DNA of 64,000 nt from Cladorrhinum sp. PSN259 (taxonomy: Eukaryota; Ascomycota; Sordariomycetes; Sordariales; Podosporaceae), in assembly GCA_033725935.1 (NCBI GenBank), contig MU867074.1, positions 620,001 through 684,000 on the forward strand. Direction: 5' to 3'. Shown here in pieces: positions 11,543 to 21,753 of this stretch. The notes under the pieces were generated by a model. That model was not told the origin of the DNA, searched no databases, and saw only the letters and a list, made by a program, of their open reading frames with translations. The translations under genes and the position numbers were made by a program. Positions within the stretch are counted from its first letter, which is position 1. The number at the start of each line of letters is the position of its first letter.

Positions 11543-13585
11543 ATGTCATCACCCCTCAAAGCCGCTATACTGGTTGTCTCAACCACAGCAGCCAAAGACC
11601 CATCGACTGATGCCGCCGAAGCTACACTCCGAAATGTCTTTGACCAGGATGGGGCTGGTCAATGGACTGTGACCGAGTCCAAGATCGTGAGCGACGTCAC
11701 GACAGAAATTCAGCGTCAAATCACCCTCTGGACAGACAACACAGACAATGCCGTCAATCTCGTTGTCACCACCGGCGGCACGGGCTTCGCCATTGCAGAC
11801 AACACCCCTGAAGCCGTGTCTCCTCTCCTGCACAAACAAGCATCAGGCCTCGTCCACGGCATGCTAGCCGCATCATTGGCAGTCACCCCTTTTGCTATGA
11901 TGTCCCGCCCTGTAGCAGGCGTAAGGAACCAGACAGTCATCATTACTTTGCCTGGCTCACCAAAGGGTGCCAAAGAGAACCTTCAAGCAGTCATCAAGAC
12001 CCTTCCCCATGCCTGTCTCCAAGCAGCTGGTGCCAACTCTCGAGCTCTTCACTCAGGGGGTGTCAAGAAACTTGAGCAGGAAGCGGGGGTGACGGCTTCA
12101 ACATCATCCTCCTCCCCGCACACTCATAACCATCACCATCACCATCATGCCCATTCTCACTCACATGGCCACGCTCACGGTCATGGCAACCTGGTCCGCC
12201 ATGCTCCTCCTCCTTCATCCGCCTCCGCAGAGCTCAAATCCAACGACCCATCTCTCGGTCCATCTCGACGTCACAGATCCTCGCCTTACCCCATGATCGA
12301 AGTCCCAGACGCCCTCTCTCTCATTAAATCTCACGTACCCCCTCCAACGACCACCACGCTCTCCGTCTCACCATCCCTAGTCGGATCCGTCCTAGCAACT
12401 TCCATAACAGCCTCATCCCCAGTCCCAGCCTTCAGAGCAAGCATTGTAGACGGATACGCCGTGGTCCCTCCTCAAGACGGCAACCTCCAAGGAACCTTCC
12501 CCGTTGTGGCGATCTCCCATGCCAGCCCTTCATCCCCGCTTCAAGAACTCCAACCAGGCCAAATCGCACGTATTACAACCGGCGCTCCTCTTCCGCCAGG
12601 GGCAACATCGGTCATTATGGTAGAGGATACAGCCGTCGTCTCGTTGACCGAAGACGGGAAAGAAGAAAAAGAAGTATCCATAAACGCCACAAACGTCAAG
12701 CCCGGAGAAAACGTAAGGGAGATCGGCTCCGACATTCAAGCCGGCAGCACCATTCTCCAAAAGGGGGAACAAATCTCTTTTGTGGGAGGTGAAATCGGTC
12801 TTCTTTCGGCCGCAGGAGTTTCTGAGGTTCAAGTATACAAAAAGCCCGTAATTGGCGTTCTGTCAACTGGAGACGAAATCGTCGAGCATTCCAAGCCCGA
12901 CCCGTTGCAACATGGAGAAGTGAGGGATACCAATCGTCCCACTTTGATCTCTGCCGCTCGTGGTCAGGGTTATGAAGTCGTCGACCTGGGAATAGTAAGT
13001 GACAAACCTGGTTCTCTCGAAGAGACGCTACGCTCCGCCCTACGCCAGGTAGACCTCCTCATCACCACTGGTGGAGTATCAATGGGCGAGCTGGATCTCC
13101 TGAAGCCAACCATTGAGCGCTCTCTCGGGGGAGTGATTCATTTCGGCCGGGTATCAATGAAACCAGGCAAACCGACTACCTTCGCCACCGTCCCCGTCAA
13201 GAATAACGACGGCCAGAGAGCAGATAAAGTAGTGTTTTCGCTACCAGGAAACCCAGCCTCGGCGCTGGTCACTTTCCACCTTTTTGTCCTGCCGGCACTG
13301 CATCACATGTCCGGTATCGAACCTGCGGGCTTGACTAGAGTCCCCGTGGTCTTGTCTCATGATTTCGGTTTGGACCCTGTCAGACCCGAGTATCACAGGG
13401 TTATAGTCGGTGTTGGGAAGGACGGTGCCCTGACGGCGACGAGTACCGGAGGACAGAGGAGTTCCAAAGTGGGCAGTTTGAAGGGCGCTAATGCTTTGTT
13501 GTGTATGCCTGCCGGGAAGGAGCCGCTGAACAAAGGGTATAAAGTTGAGGCTTTGTTGATGGGTGGGATACGGAGTGACATCTAA
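11543..13585 (+). CDS. cnxE: Gephyrin-type molybdenum cofactor protein (MogA-MoeA fusion)
   Basis: This is a single exon of 680 aa, starting MSSPLKAAILVVST. Residues about 5-175 form a MogA-like (G) domain with TTGGTGFA and LPGSPKGAKENL, which adenylylates molybdopterin. Residues about 255-680 form a MoeA-like (E) domain that inserts molybdate. Its motifs are FRASIVDGYAVV, RITTGAPLPPGATSVIMVED, GVLSTGDEIVE, LLITTGGVSMGE and SLPGNPASALVTF. The G-then-E order is that of fungal CnxE/NIT-9 and animal gephyrin, opposite to plant Cnx1. The linker carries an unusual His-rich stretch (nt 12119-12187). The product makes the cofactor of nitrate reductase, xanthine dehydrogenase and sulfite oxidase in the cytosol. 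An upstream in-frame ATG at 11465 is possible but less likely. Confidence 0.95.
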   Translation: MSSPLKAAILVVSTTAAKDPSTDAAEATLRNVFDQDGAGQWTVTESKIVSDVTTEIQRQITLWTDNTDNAVNLVVTTGGTGFAIADNTPEAVSPLLHKQASGLVHGMLAASLAVTPFAMMSRPVAGVRNQTVIITLPGSPKGAKENLQAVIKTLPHACLQAAGANSRALHSGGVKKLEQEAGVTASTSSSSPHTHNHHHHHHAHSHSHGHAHGHGNLVRHAPPPSSASAELKSNDPSLGPSRRHRSSPYPMIEVPDALSLIKSHVPPPTTTTLSVSPSLVGSVLATSITASSPVPAFRASIVDGYAVVPPQDGNLQGTFPVVAISHASPSSPLQELQPGQIARITTGAPLPPGATSVIMVEDTAVVSLTEDGKEEKEVSINATNVKPGENVREIGSDIQAGSTILQKGEQISFVGGEIGLLSAAGVSEVQVYKKPVIGVLSTGDEIVEHSKPDPLQHGEVRDTNRPTLISAARGQGYEVVDLGIVSDKPGSLEETLRSALRQVDLLITTGGVSMGELDLLKPTIERSLGGVIHFGRVSMKPGKPTTFATVPVKNNDGQRADKVVFSLPGNPASALVTFHLFVLPALHHMSGIEPAGLTRVPVVLSHDFGLDPVRPEYHRVIVGVGKDGALTATSTGGQRSSKVGSLKGANALLCMPAGKEPLNKGYKVEALLMGGIRSDI

Positions 13586-14279
13586 GTGAAGTGCTCATAT
13601 CGGAGGAGGGACGGTAAAAGTGTGTGGAGATGTGGTATCAATAATATCGGGTTAATCCGATCACCACTTCGGCCACCATTCATATTCGCTCCTTAGTATC
13701 GCTCGTATACGTGACCTTTCCCTTTTCCGTGTAAAGTCTATTTGTATTCCAATACCCCTTGGTTCCTAGCACCTCGTTGATTTTACACTTTTCTTTTCAT
13801 GAGCATATGTACGATGGTCAATATAAGTATATGTGATATAGCAGAAGCAGCAGGGACATTAGATGAGTGATTTTTACAGATGACGAAACAAACAGTGTGA
13901 ACATATATAATCCTGCTAAAAATTGACAACCGCCACATTGTCTTCTGAGCCGCCTTTATCTTTTGTACACGTGAAGAATTTCTACACCTCCCCTCTTCAC
14001 GAGAAATATGCTGACCATGCTAATTGACCTTCCCGTTGCCTGCCTGTCTTCCAAAACGCCAATGAATAATATGAAGAAGCCTGCTTACAACAACACAGAC
14101 ACAATCTTGCTATTTTGCAGGTCTGAAAGCCATAAGGATGTGTCGTAGAGATATTTGTGTAGTACACGCTAAGGGGTTGTGGTTGCGTGTATGTGAGTTT
14201 GAGTTTGTTCGTTCGCTTAACTAGCCTGACTTTTGATGTGAGACGAGATATGAATAGGGACCATCATGCAGAGAACCCT
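13586..14279. other. Convergent 3' region between cnxE and vma16
   Basis: These 694 bp lie between two convergent genes. The sequence is AT-rich with several TATA-like stretches (near 13830 and 13905), as in fungal 3' UTRs. I see no coding sequence, RNA gene or repeat. Confidence 0.5.
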
Positions 14280-15231
14280 TCATCTCTCAATACCGAAATC
14301 AAGAGCCTTACCAGAGACCAACAATCCAACAATCAGGCCGAACAGTCCCAAAACGGAACTGAAAATCTCAATAACAAGAATCTTGACGAAGCTATTTTCA
14401 CTTTGAGTTAGCATGAAAATACTCACTTTATGACTATGAAAGAATAAGAAAACATACAGAGTAGGATCAGCAGCATCAGCAAGCGCAGCGCCACTACCGT
14501 TGATGCCAACAGCGACACCGCAGATCAAGTTGCACATTCCCACAGTCAAACCGGCCCAGAAGAGAGCATATCCCGTGTAGTAGCTGTTTCCACTGTAAAT
14601 AGCTTCTCTTTCGACGGGGTTGAGCTTTGCCGAAAAGACAATGGCCATGATGACGCCGTAGATGGCCACGACCTCGCAAAAGATGATGGAGATTAGGTTC
14701 TTGGTTCGGATTCTGGGGGCTTTGACGCCGCCGCCTAGGATTGAGGAGCCGGTGATGAAGATTCCCCTGTTTTGGTTAGTTATTTTGTGTTGTTGTAGCA
14801 GAGATGGAGTGCCAGAGAGGGGGGAACTGGGGAGGAGGAGAGGTCGACGTACCATGCTGCTCCTACTACTGACAGACCGATGCAGAGTGCGATACCGAGA
14901 TCTGCCCACGCGTATGGGGATACGGATTCGAGAAAGGCGCCGACCTAGATGTTGAAACTCGCGTAAGTATTCGGGGCTTGGGGATGCATCGAATCGAGGT
15001 TTCGCGCGTAGAGACTGGGAATGGTAGACTCGAGGAGTGGAGGGATTCATCATACATTGAATGATTCGCCGCTGCCGGTAAAGAGCATGTCTATTTTAAA
15101 GAAAAGGTCAGTAAAAGGAAACCTCCCTAGGGCGCCGAAACGCGGAATAGCATCATCCAAACAACAAACTCACAAGCTCCCACCACCGTCAAGGCGGTCG
15201 CTATCCCGCCAACTCCGTACGTCAAGCTCAT
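14280..15231 (-). CDS. vma16: V-type ATPase proteolipid subunit c'' (Vma16)
   Basis: Five exons read right to left: 15231-15174, 15090-15056, 14944-14853, 14766-14458 and 14391-14280, giving 201 aa. The second exon is only 35 nt. The joined protein begins MSLTYGVGGIATALTVVGAY and continues with LFTGSGESFNVGAFLES. It then contains SPYAWADLGIALCIGLSVVG, ITGSSILGGGVKAPR, NLISIIFCEVVAIYG and LFVKILVIEIFSSVLGL. The order and length match yeast Vma16 (213 aa). Glu93 in IIFCEVVAIYG is the membrane carboxylate that carries protons in the c-ring. The subunit sits in the Vo sector that acidifies vacuoles. Every junction restores a conserved residue, so the model is strong. Confidence 0.93.
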
Positions 15232-16211
15232 TTTGGGGACTGCCTGCTGCTAAACTATCGTTCGGCTATAGAGGAAAAACAAAGCGTTGCGTTTCCGTTG
15301 TTGTCGTTATTCAAAGCTGGCTGATGGTTGGTCCTGGTACTGGGGAAGCTTTCTCGTTCATTCAATCATCGGCCTGGGCGCAGTTGCAATTGCGTTTCGT
15401 TTGCGGTTCCAGGTTGCTGGTTGCTGCTCCAGCAGCGTTCCCCCAATCAATGGCGCACCACATTCCACCGTGCCACCAACTGCCAAGACCTTACGCCTGC
15501 AAGCCAAAACGCGGGTCCCTCCTTCAGGAAACCAAGATTGGCTTTGGTGTCAAATACCTCACGTGACACATACTAGTTCGCCTTCAACATCACAGAATCG
15601 CAGACAGCGCCCGCCTCAGCATCGAGGCGTAAATCTCATTCAAGGATGGCAATGATTAATCAAGGTTCCGATTCCATCGCCATGCAAGGTACATTATTCT
15701 CATTGCACATAAATAGATGAAGGCAGGCGCTCACTTACCCGACTTCCAGAGAGCCCTTGCACCTACATAGACAGTAACACCCACCTTTCTCGGTATCAGA
15801 CGCTCAAACCAACTCGGAGGGATACTATTCCGTCTCAAGTCATACCTATTCATACAAAAATGTCTGCCAATACTCGAAAGACGCAAAATCATAACAAAAT
15901 CAGATCGTAATAAATACTATAAATATGTCCAAATATATTTGTTGTGATGTGTGTTAACTTTATTAATAAATACCCAAAGGAGATTGCGCGTACAGGCAGA
16001 ATATGACAACAACAGCTACAACTTTCCAGAAAATGATTGCAAGAGGAAAAAATAAATCCCAGACACTCCAACTTATCCAAAAAAAAAAAAAAAAAAAAAG
16101 GCTCCCAACAAGGAAAACTGAAATATGTAAGAGTAAAAAAAACATCACCATAATTCTATATCCCTCAGCTTCCAAAACATCGACCGTTTTTTTTTCATGT
16201 CATATCAGAAA
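15232..16211. other. Intergenic: vma16 promoter and class VII chitin synthase 3' region
   Basis: There is no gene in these 980 bp. The left part is upstream of vma16 (-) and contains a CCAAT box at 15443-15447 and a TCACGTGA palindrome at 15559-15566. The right part is the 3' flank of the chitin synthase (-). It is AT-rich and includes a 21-base adenine run at 16079-16099, which reads as a T run on the transcript strand. Confidence 0.6.
15559..15566. promoter_or_regulatory. TCACGTGA E-box upstream of vma16
   Basis: This palindromic bHLH-type site lies about 330 bp upstream of the vma16 ATG. TCACGTGA is the Cbf1-type site in fungi, and the related GTCACGTGAC is the CLEAR element that controls V-ATPase genes in animals. 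I did not see another TCACGTGA while reading the window. Function here is inferred. Confidence 0.4.
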
Positions 16212-19200
16212 TTACATGTTCGCCAACTCATTATCAATCTGCTTATCCATAAACGTTCTCCTCTCGCCCACAAGCTCGGTCTGCAATCTTTGCTCAACCA
16301 GAGCCCGCACCTGCTTCTTGGTGACATTATCCAGGTCGACCTCCCTCAGGACGGACTGGATGCACTCAATAATAGCAGCGTCATCAGGCCCCGCAGCGAG
16401 GCCCCTCTGGAAATCAAACGATGGTGTGCTAGAGTGTCCAAACTCAGAGTGCATGCCCAAACGACTTGGGCTGGTGCCAAACCCAGTCAAAGCTGTACCC
16501 GTTGACAGACGGTTCGAGCTAGCAGCACCCGGGATCGCGAGGCCACCGCCGCCTATTGGTGGTGTACTAGTCATACCGCGAAGGCCAGCAAGACTCTGCC
16601 TGGAGCCAGCGAGATCCTGGAACGGGCTACGGTTGAGTTGACCCCGTTGCATATCAGCCATGGTTCCCATAGACATCATGCTTTGGCGGTGAGCAAGCGG
16701 GTTATCAGAGTATGGAGTTGTGCCAACATAGGTGCTGTTGCGTGTCATTCCGCCAGGAGTAAAAGGTGTGCCAGGGGTAGGTGGGATGTAGGCGCCGGCG
16801 CCACGACCGGGGAGGCCAGTGAGAACAGAAGGCTGGCGAACTGACGAGTATACCGACTTCATATCATCCATCTCGTACTGCTCATCATACATGCCCGTGC
16901 CGTCCATAGGACCCTTCTCGCCATAGTTGCCGCGGCGACCAGGAAGATTGTTAACCGTGGCATAGTCATCCCAGCGCTGGAGAGGAATCGAGCGAGGATC
17001 GAAACCTTCGTCATCAACCGCAACGATCTGCTTCTTGCCGGACTCTCCAATGACAATACGGGTGTTACCCCACGTGAAGTTGTCCTGGTTCCAGAACGAG
17101 TAGATGGGCAGAATGAACGAGTAGATAGGGAAGGCGAGGATGTAGATGATCATCCAGCCGATGTGCTGCCACTGACGCTTGAGAATGAAGATCAAAGCCT
17201 GGAGACCATAAACGGCCCCAAGCATGATAATCGATATCATAGGGAAGGGCCCAGTGCCAGTAATGGCCGTGTACAAGAGCCATCCGAGATAGACGGTCGT
17301 TGACGGAAGAATGATGGTACCGGCAAGATCGATGAAGACGACGAACCGCATCGAGAAGAAGCAGAAGCCGCACATCTCTGGCAGGAACAACAACTCGACC
17401 AAGTTGTGGATGGTAGAATTGATCCAGCGACGACGCTGAGACAGCAGGATAGACCACTGATCGGGAGCTGCGGTCTGGCAGTAGGCGTCGGCAAGAAACT
17501 TGTACGACATGTAGGGAAAGTATCTGGTCATGAGTGTGGTAAGATAACGATCCTCACCAAGAGACAGAAGATTTTTCTTATGGAGAGTGTCCACATGGCA
17601 GTTGCTATAGTCCCGGATAACATCATCGGAAATGATTAGAGGCTTACCGCGATCAGCGGTGCGGAGACGGTACATGGTGAAACTAGATACAGTTAGCAAC
17701 GAGAAAAATTGAGATAGTCAGCGAAGTTGGTCAACTCACCATCCTGGCAAGCAAGTGACGCTACCGAAGAGAGACTCGAAGGCCTTGGCGAGATGATGGG
17801 AAATGTAGTACTCGTAAACTTGGATCATGGTCCACCAGGAGCGTTCCTCGTTCTGCAAGCTAGTTTCACCGCAGATACCGGCAATCTTGGAGTTGTTTGC
17901 GCAAGCGGCGACGAGACGATTGAGAGAGTCTTCCCGGACGCAGGTATCGGCATCAATCATGAGGAGATACTCGTAAAGCTCAGGGTCTACGCCGATGACA
18001 TTGTTGATCTGATGGAAAATCTCCAACTCCAAGGGATTCATGGGGGCGCGGTGGTGGACACGGTTGAGGAAGCTCATGAGAAGAATCTGAGAGTCACGCT
18101 TGCCACGGTTACCCGGCTTGGTCTTCTCCTGTTCCGAATCCTTGCCAACCTTGACAACCACGAGGTATGGCACAACGTTGCCCTCGTACTCGTAGAGACC
18201 GGAGTAGACCTTGCCGTAGTTGAGTTGCTCGCTGCCTGTACCGACAGACTTGAAGGGCAATGCAGGAGGGTCAACCTTGGGATCGACACCAAGAATATCC
18301 AAGACGATCTTGGGCGTAGGGCGGTCATTTCCGGCACCGACAATGACACCGTCGCAAATAACGCAAATGAGTTTACGCTTATTATCGTACTGCAAGGCCG
18401 TGAGAGAGTCAAGAGCTTTCCTGAGAGATTCTTCGCCTTCGGTATATGCTGGGACCTGGCAAATGACAAACTTGTCCTGCGGTGATGGCCGTCTCTTTGA
18501 ACCGAATTGCAAAGCAGATATGAACTTGATGCCAATGATCGTGCAGATGATGACGGAGAAGGCGAGGAGAATATAGTTGTTGACCTGGCACCTCGCCGAG
18601 TAGCGGAACTCTGTCAATCCAATGTAGAACCGGTTGTTGATGCAGTTTAGCGATAGGTTTATGTTGGCAAGCTCCGTCTGATTGCCCGAGGCTGATGTCT
18701 GCAAGTCGAGAATCTGTTCTGTGAGGTCCTCACCGGGGTTGTTTTTGATGAGGTCAGTAAGCTTCTGGTTAAGGAAGGTTATTCGGAAATCGTTGTTTCG
18801 GGCCTTTAGTGTGTCATAGTAATCCTGCAGGTCATATACACGACCATCATTGATGTACCAGTAGTGGTTATCAGAACCCTCCCTTTTCATCTTCTTTTTG
18901 TCCCACACGATATCGCCGTGGTAATATTCCTTCATTCTTGGCAAAAACCTTTTGGTATACCAATCGTTAGCCTGCAAGCTCCCATGACCATTCCGACCAG
19001 ATTCATGCATCGCGTTAGCGAATTCAATCTTGGTCATATTGGGAATGAGCTGAGTGGTCTCGTCCACGACCAGTTTTGGGCAGGCTAGGACGAGCGGGAT
19101 GGGGAAGTAGGCATCCATATCCAAGCCGCCCAGCGGTTGCATCACATCATTAGTAGTTTCCTGCCCCGTGGTGCCGTGCGATAACTTCCAAAACTTGGAG

Positions 19201-21753
19201 AGGTCGTAAACCTTGCCATGAACACTGACCCAGAAGTCATCGTCCGCGGTGTGGCCCTTGAGCTCGTCCGTAGTCCATGCCTTGTTCATATTAGGGCAAA
19301 GAAGCTTGCCGAAGAAGATAATCCAGAAAACAATAGCGGCGTTGATCAGGAGGATCAGCATACAGAGAACAAGCTTCTCGCGCCAGGCCATCCGGACATC
19401 CGGGCGCTTCATGCGGCCAACCCACTTAAGTAGGGGAGAGGGAATCCAAAAGGTAAGGGCCCAGACAAACGCCACCCAAATTTTTCGGGATTTTGTAATG
19501 GGGCGCTCCTCAATGTGCTTGCCTGCGGCTAGCTCAGGCTCAAGATCGCCGGCAAACTGACCTTCACCGTTGTAGAAGACTTGGCCCTTATAAGTGTCAC
19601 CCTTGTTGCCCAGGCCATAGTCGCCGCGGGAGAGGTTTTGGAGGCCTGTCATGGCGGTAGGAGCAACGGAGGGTGCCATTTGTGGGCGGGCACCAGCAAG
19701 CGAGGCCTGGCTCATATTTCGCTGGTGCACAAGCTGGTCATTGCTTCCATTCGAGGAGTTTCCGAATGGTGGCTGAGGCGGGAAGAACCCGCTGCCAGTC
19801 ACCGAGTATGCTGATTCAAAACCACTTGGAGGCATCATGTGAGGCAGACTTCCGAGTCTCTCGGCCTCCAAAGGCTTGAGATCAAGCATACTTTCAACCT
19901 CCCACCATGCACACTCTCTCATCCACACCCTTTCAGAACCCACCACAACCTCGCCGTTGCTCCACCCACGCTCGAGAACCCAGCTTTCAATGCCGTCACG
20001 GCCGTCCATGCAACCCAGGACACGGTATCTCTGAACGAATTCGTCAAGGTCAAAGTCGGCGGTGAAATCCAGGTGCTTATTCCGCCTGTTCGCCCATTCA
20101 GGTAACCTCCAGGAACGGAGCTGGCGCGAAACCGTTCCTGCCGACCAAGCCGATGTCACAGATGGAAGTGCAGCGAGACTGGCAGGTGATTCATCAGTGG
20201 GGTGGATGCTGAGGTGATACCATGCGCGACTGCTGCTGAGGAGGCTAGAGATATCAAGGCGGCCGTTGCGGCCGAGGTTAATTCCTTCAGCCTCGACAGG
20301 AAACAAGAGCTTCTTGATAAACCCCGATTCTTCAGTCGCATGAGCAATCTTCTCCAAAACCTCCTCCCGTTTCTCCAGCAGGTGTTGTCTCTCCCTCCCA
20401 AGAGTACCAACCATGATGCCAAGCTCGGGACCGCACTCAGCCACAGCATTTTGCATTTCACGCAGAACAGAGCTGCCGACAGCATCAACTCGGACACCGT
20501 CTTGTCTCATTTCGGCGTTGATACCTTGATTGTCGTCAAAAATGCTTCTCATAGCGATCGCTTTACCCAGGTTGGGGTCAGGAATTTCGAGCACGGTCAG
20601 ACAAACGGTATCCCCACTATCACCAACAGCGGAGGGCGAAGCGCCGCCCTCGCTCCCATTGCCGGACGTAGCCCCCATCTGCTCTGCAATGGTTTCGTTG
20701 GCCTTCTTGATGACCCAGTCAACCAATGCTTCGTACAAGCCGCCTATGAAGGTGGCCCGATCCTCTGTCGAGCATGATCTTAGGGTTTCTGGGTCGAGCC
20801 CCAACAAGCCACCGGCATCCTCACAGATTTCATCAAGCGATTCTGCGTCCACGTTGTAGTCGACTGTGTTACCGAGCTTCAAAAGACCGGCAAGAACGGA
20901 GATCAGGTGCCTGTGGGTGGAGCCCTTGATGCCAATTTCTTTCAGAGCCGAGCGGAAATCGTCTGCAGCAGCGCCATCGTCGGCAGTTGGGAGATACGAG
21001 GGAGGATCATAAGTACCAGAGCGGGATAGCAAGCTGTAGTGTGATGAGGGCTTCAGTCCGAGGAATTCTCGCTCAACAGGCGTCGAAGAGGACGTTAGGA
21101 GGTAGTAGAAGACGTCGAATGCACGATGGCCTGCTTGGGCAGGAATCCGCAACAGGCCTTTGTCAGTGTCGATGCCGCCCTGCGATAGAGCAATAGACGC
21201 AGCAGCCAAATTTCCTGCCAGATTGAGCGTCAAAGTGACTCCAAGGGCCGTCTCCCTTGGAGTTGCTGGGTTATATGGAGTCACGCATCGAAGGAAAGGT
21301 TCGATAGCGTCAATCGCAGTTAGGAGAGATGTCGGAAGCGTAATCGGAAGGGCAGAAAGGAACGGCCGGAGAGCGGATGGAGCAGATGTGTGAAGTGAGC
21401 TTGTAATTGTTAGTCACTAATTCAAATAAACACGCAGGAGATTTGGTTGACAGAACACACCCAAGGATAATGCAACCATCTTCAGCACGGCGGCGAGCAT
21501 GTTCCCATGCCCTTGCCGCCAAAGCAGCGTCAACAGTTCCACCAACTCGACCATCGACACCGGCTTGCGAAGCCGTGAGCCATGTGTTGACGACAAGGCT
21601 TGTCCCAGCATCCAGCCGGTATGGTTGACCAGAAAGGTAAATATTATGAACAGCATTAAGTAGTGTTGTCGTCGAGACTTGGGACGATTGCTGCCCCGGG
21701 ACTCGAGGTCCTGGCTCTGAGGCCATTGAGTACATCGACATGCGGTTCGTCAT
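16212..21753 (-). CDS. chs7: Class VII chitin synthase with degenerate myosin-like head
   Basis: Three exons read right to left: 21753-21461, 21399-17740 and 17682-16212, giving 1807 aa. The introns are 61 nt (acceptor ACAAG) and 57 nt (CTAAC branch). The start MTNRMSMYSMAS and the block TTTLLNAVHNIYLSGQPY match the class VII (ChsVb/CsmB) group. The head is short and has IILGSLHTSAPSAL where class V has its P-loop, so it should not hydrolyse ATP. A cytochrome-b5-like segment (VSVHGKVYDLSKFWK) and membrane spans follow. The catalytic core has CQVPAYTEGEESLR, NRGKRDSQ, GEDRYLTT and QRRRWIN (Gln1400). The tail DDAAIIECIQSVLREVDL is a DEK_C domain. The enzyme extends chitin from UDP-GlcNAc at growing tips and septa; that role is by homology. 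Confidence 0.95.

Noticed and set aside
12119..12187. His-rich loop of a ZIP/CDF metal transporter
   Set aside because: There are no membrane spans around it. It sits between clear MogA-like and MoeA-like domains.
17727..18485. 252-codon open frame on the + strand
   Set aside because: It lies wholly opposite the class VII chitin synthase core, whose conserved motifs fix the coding strand.
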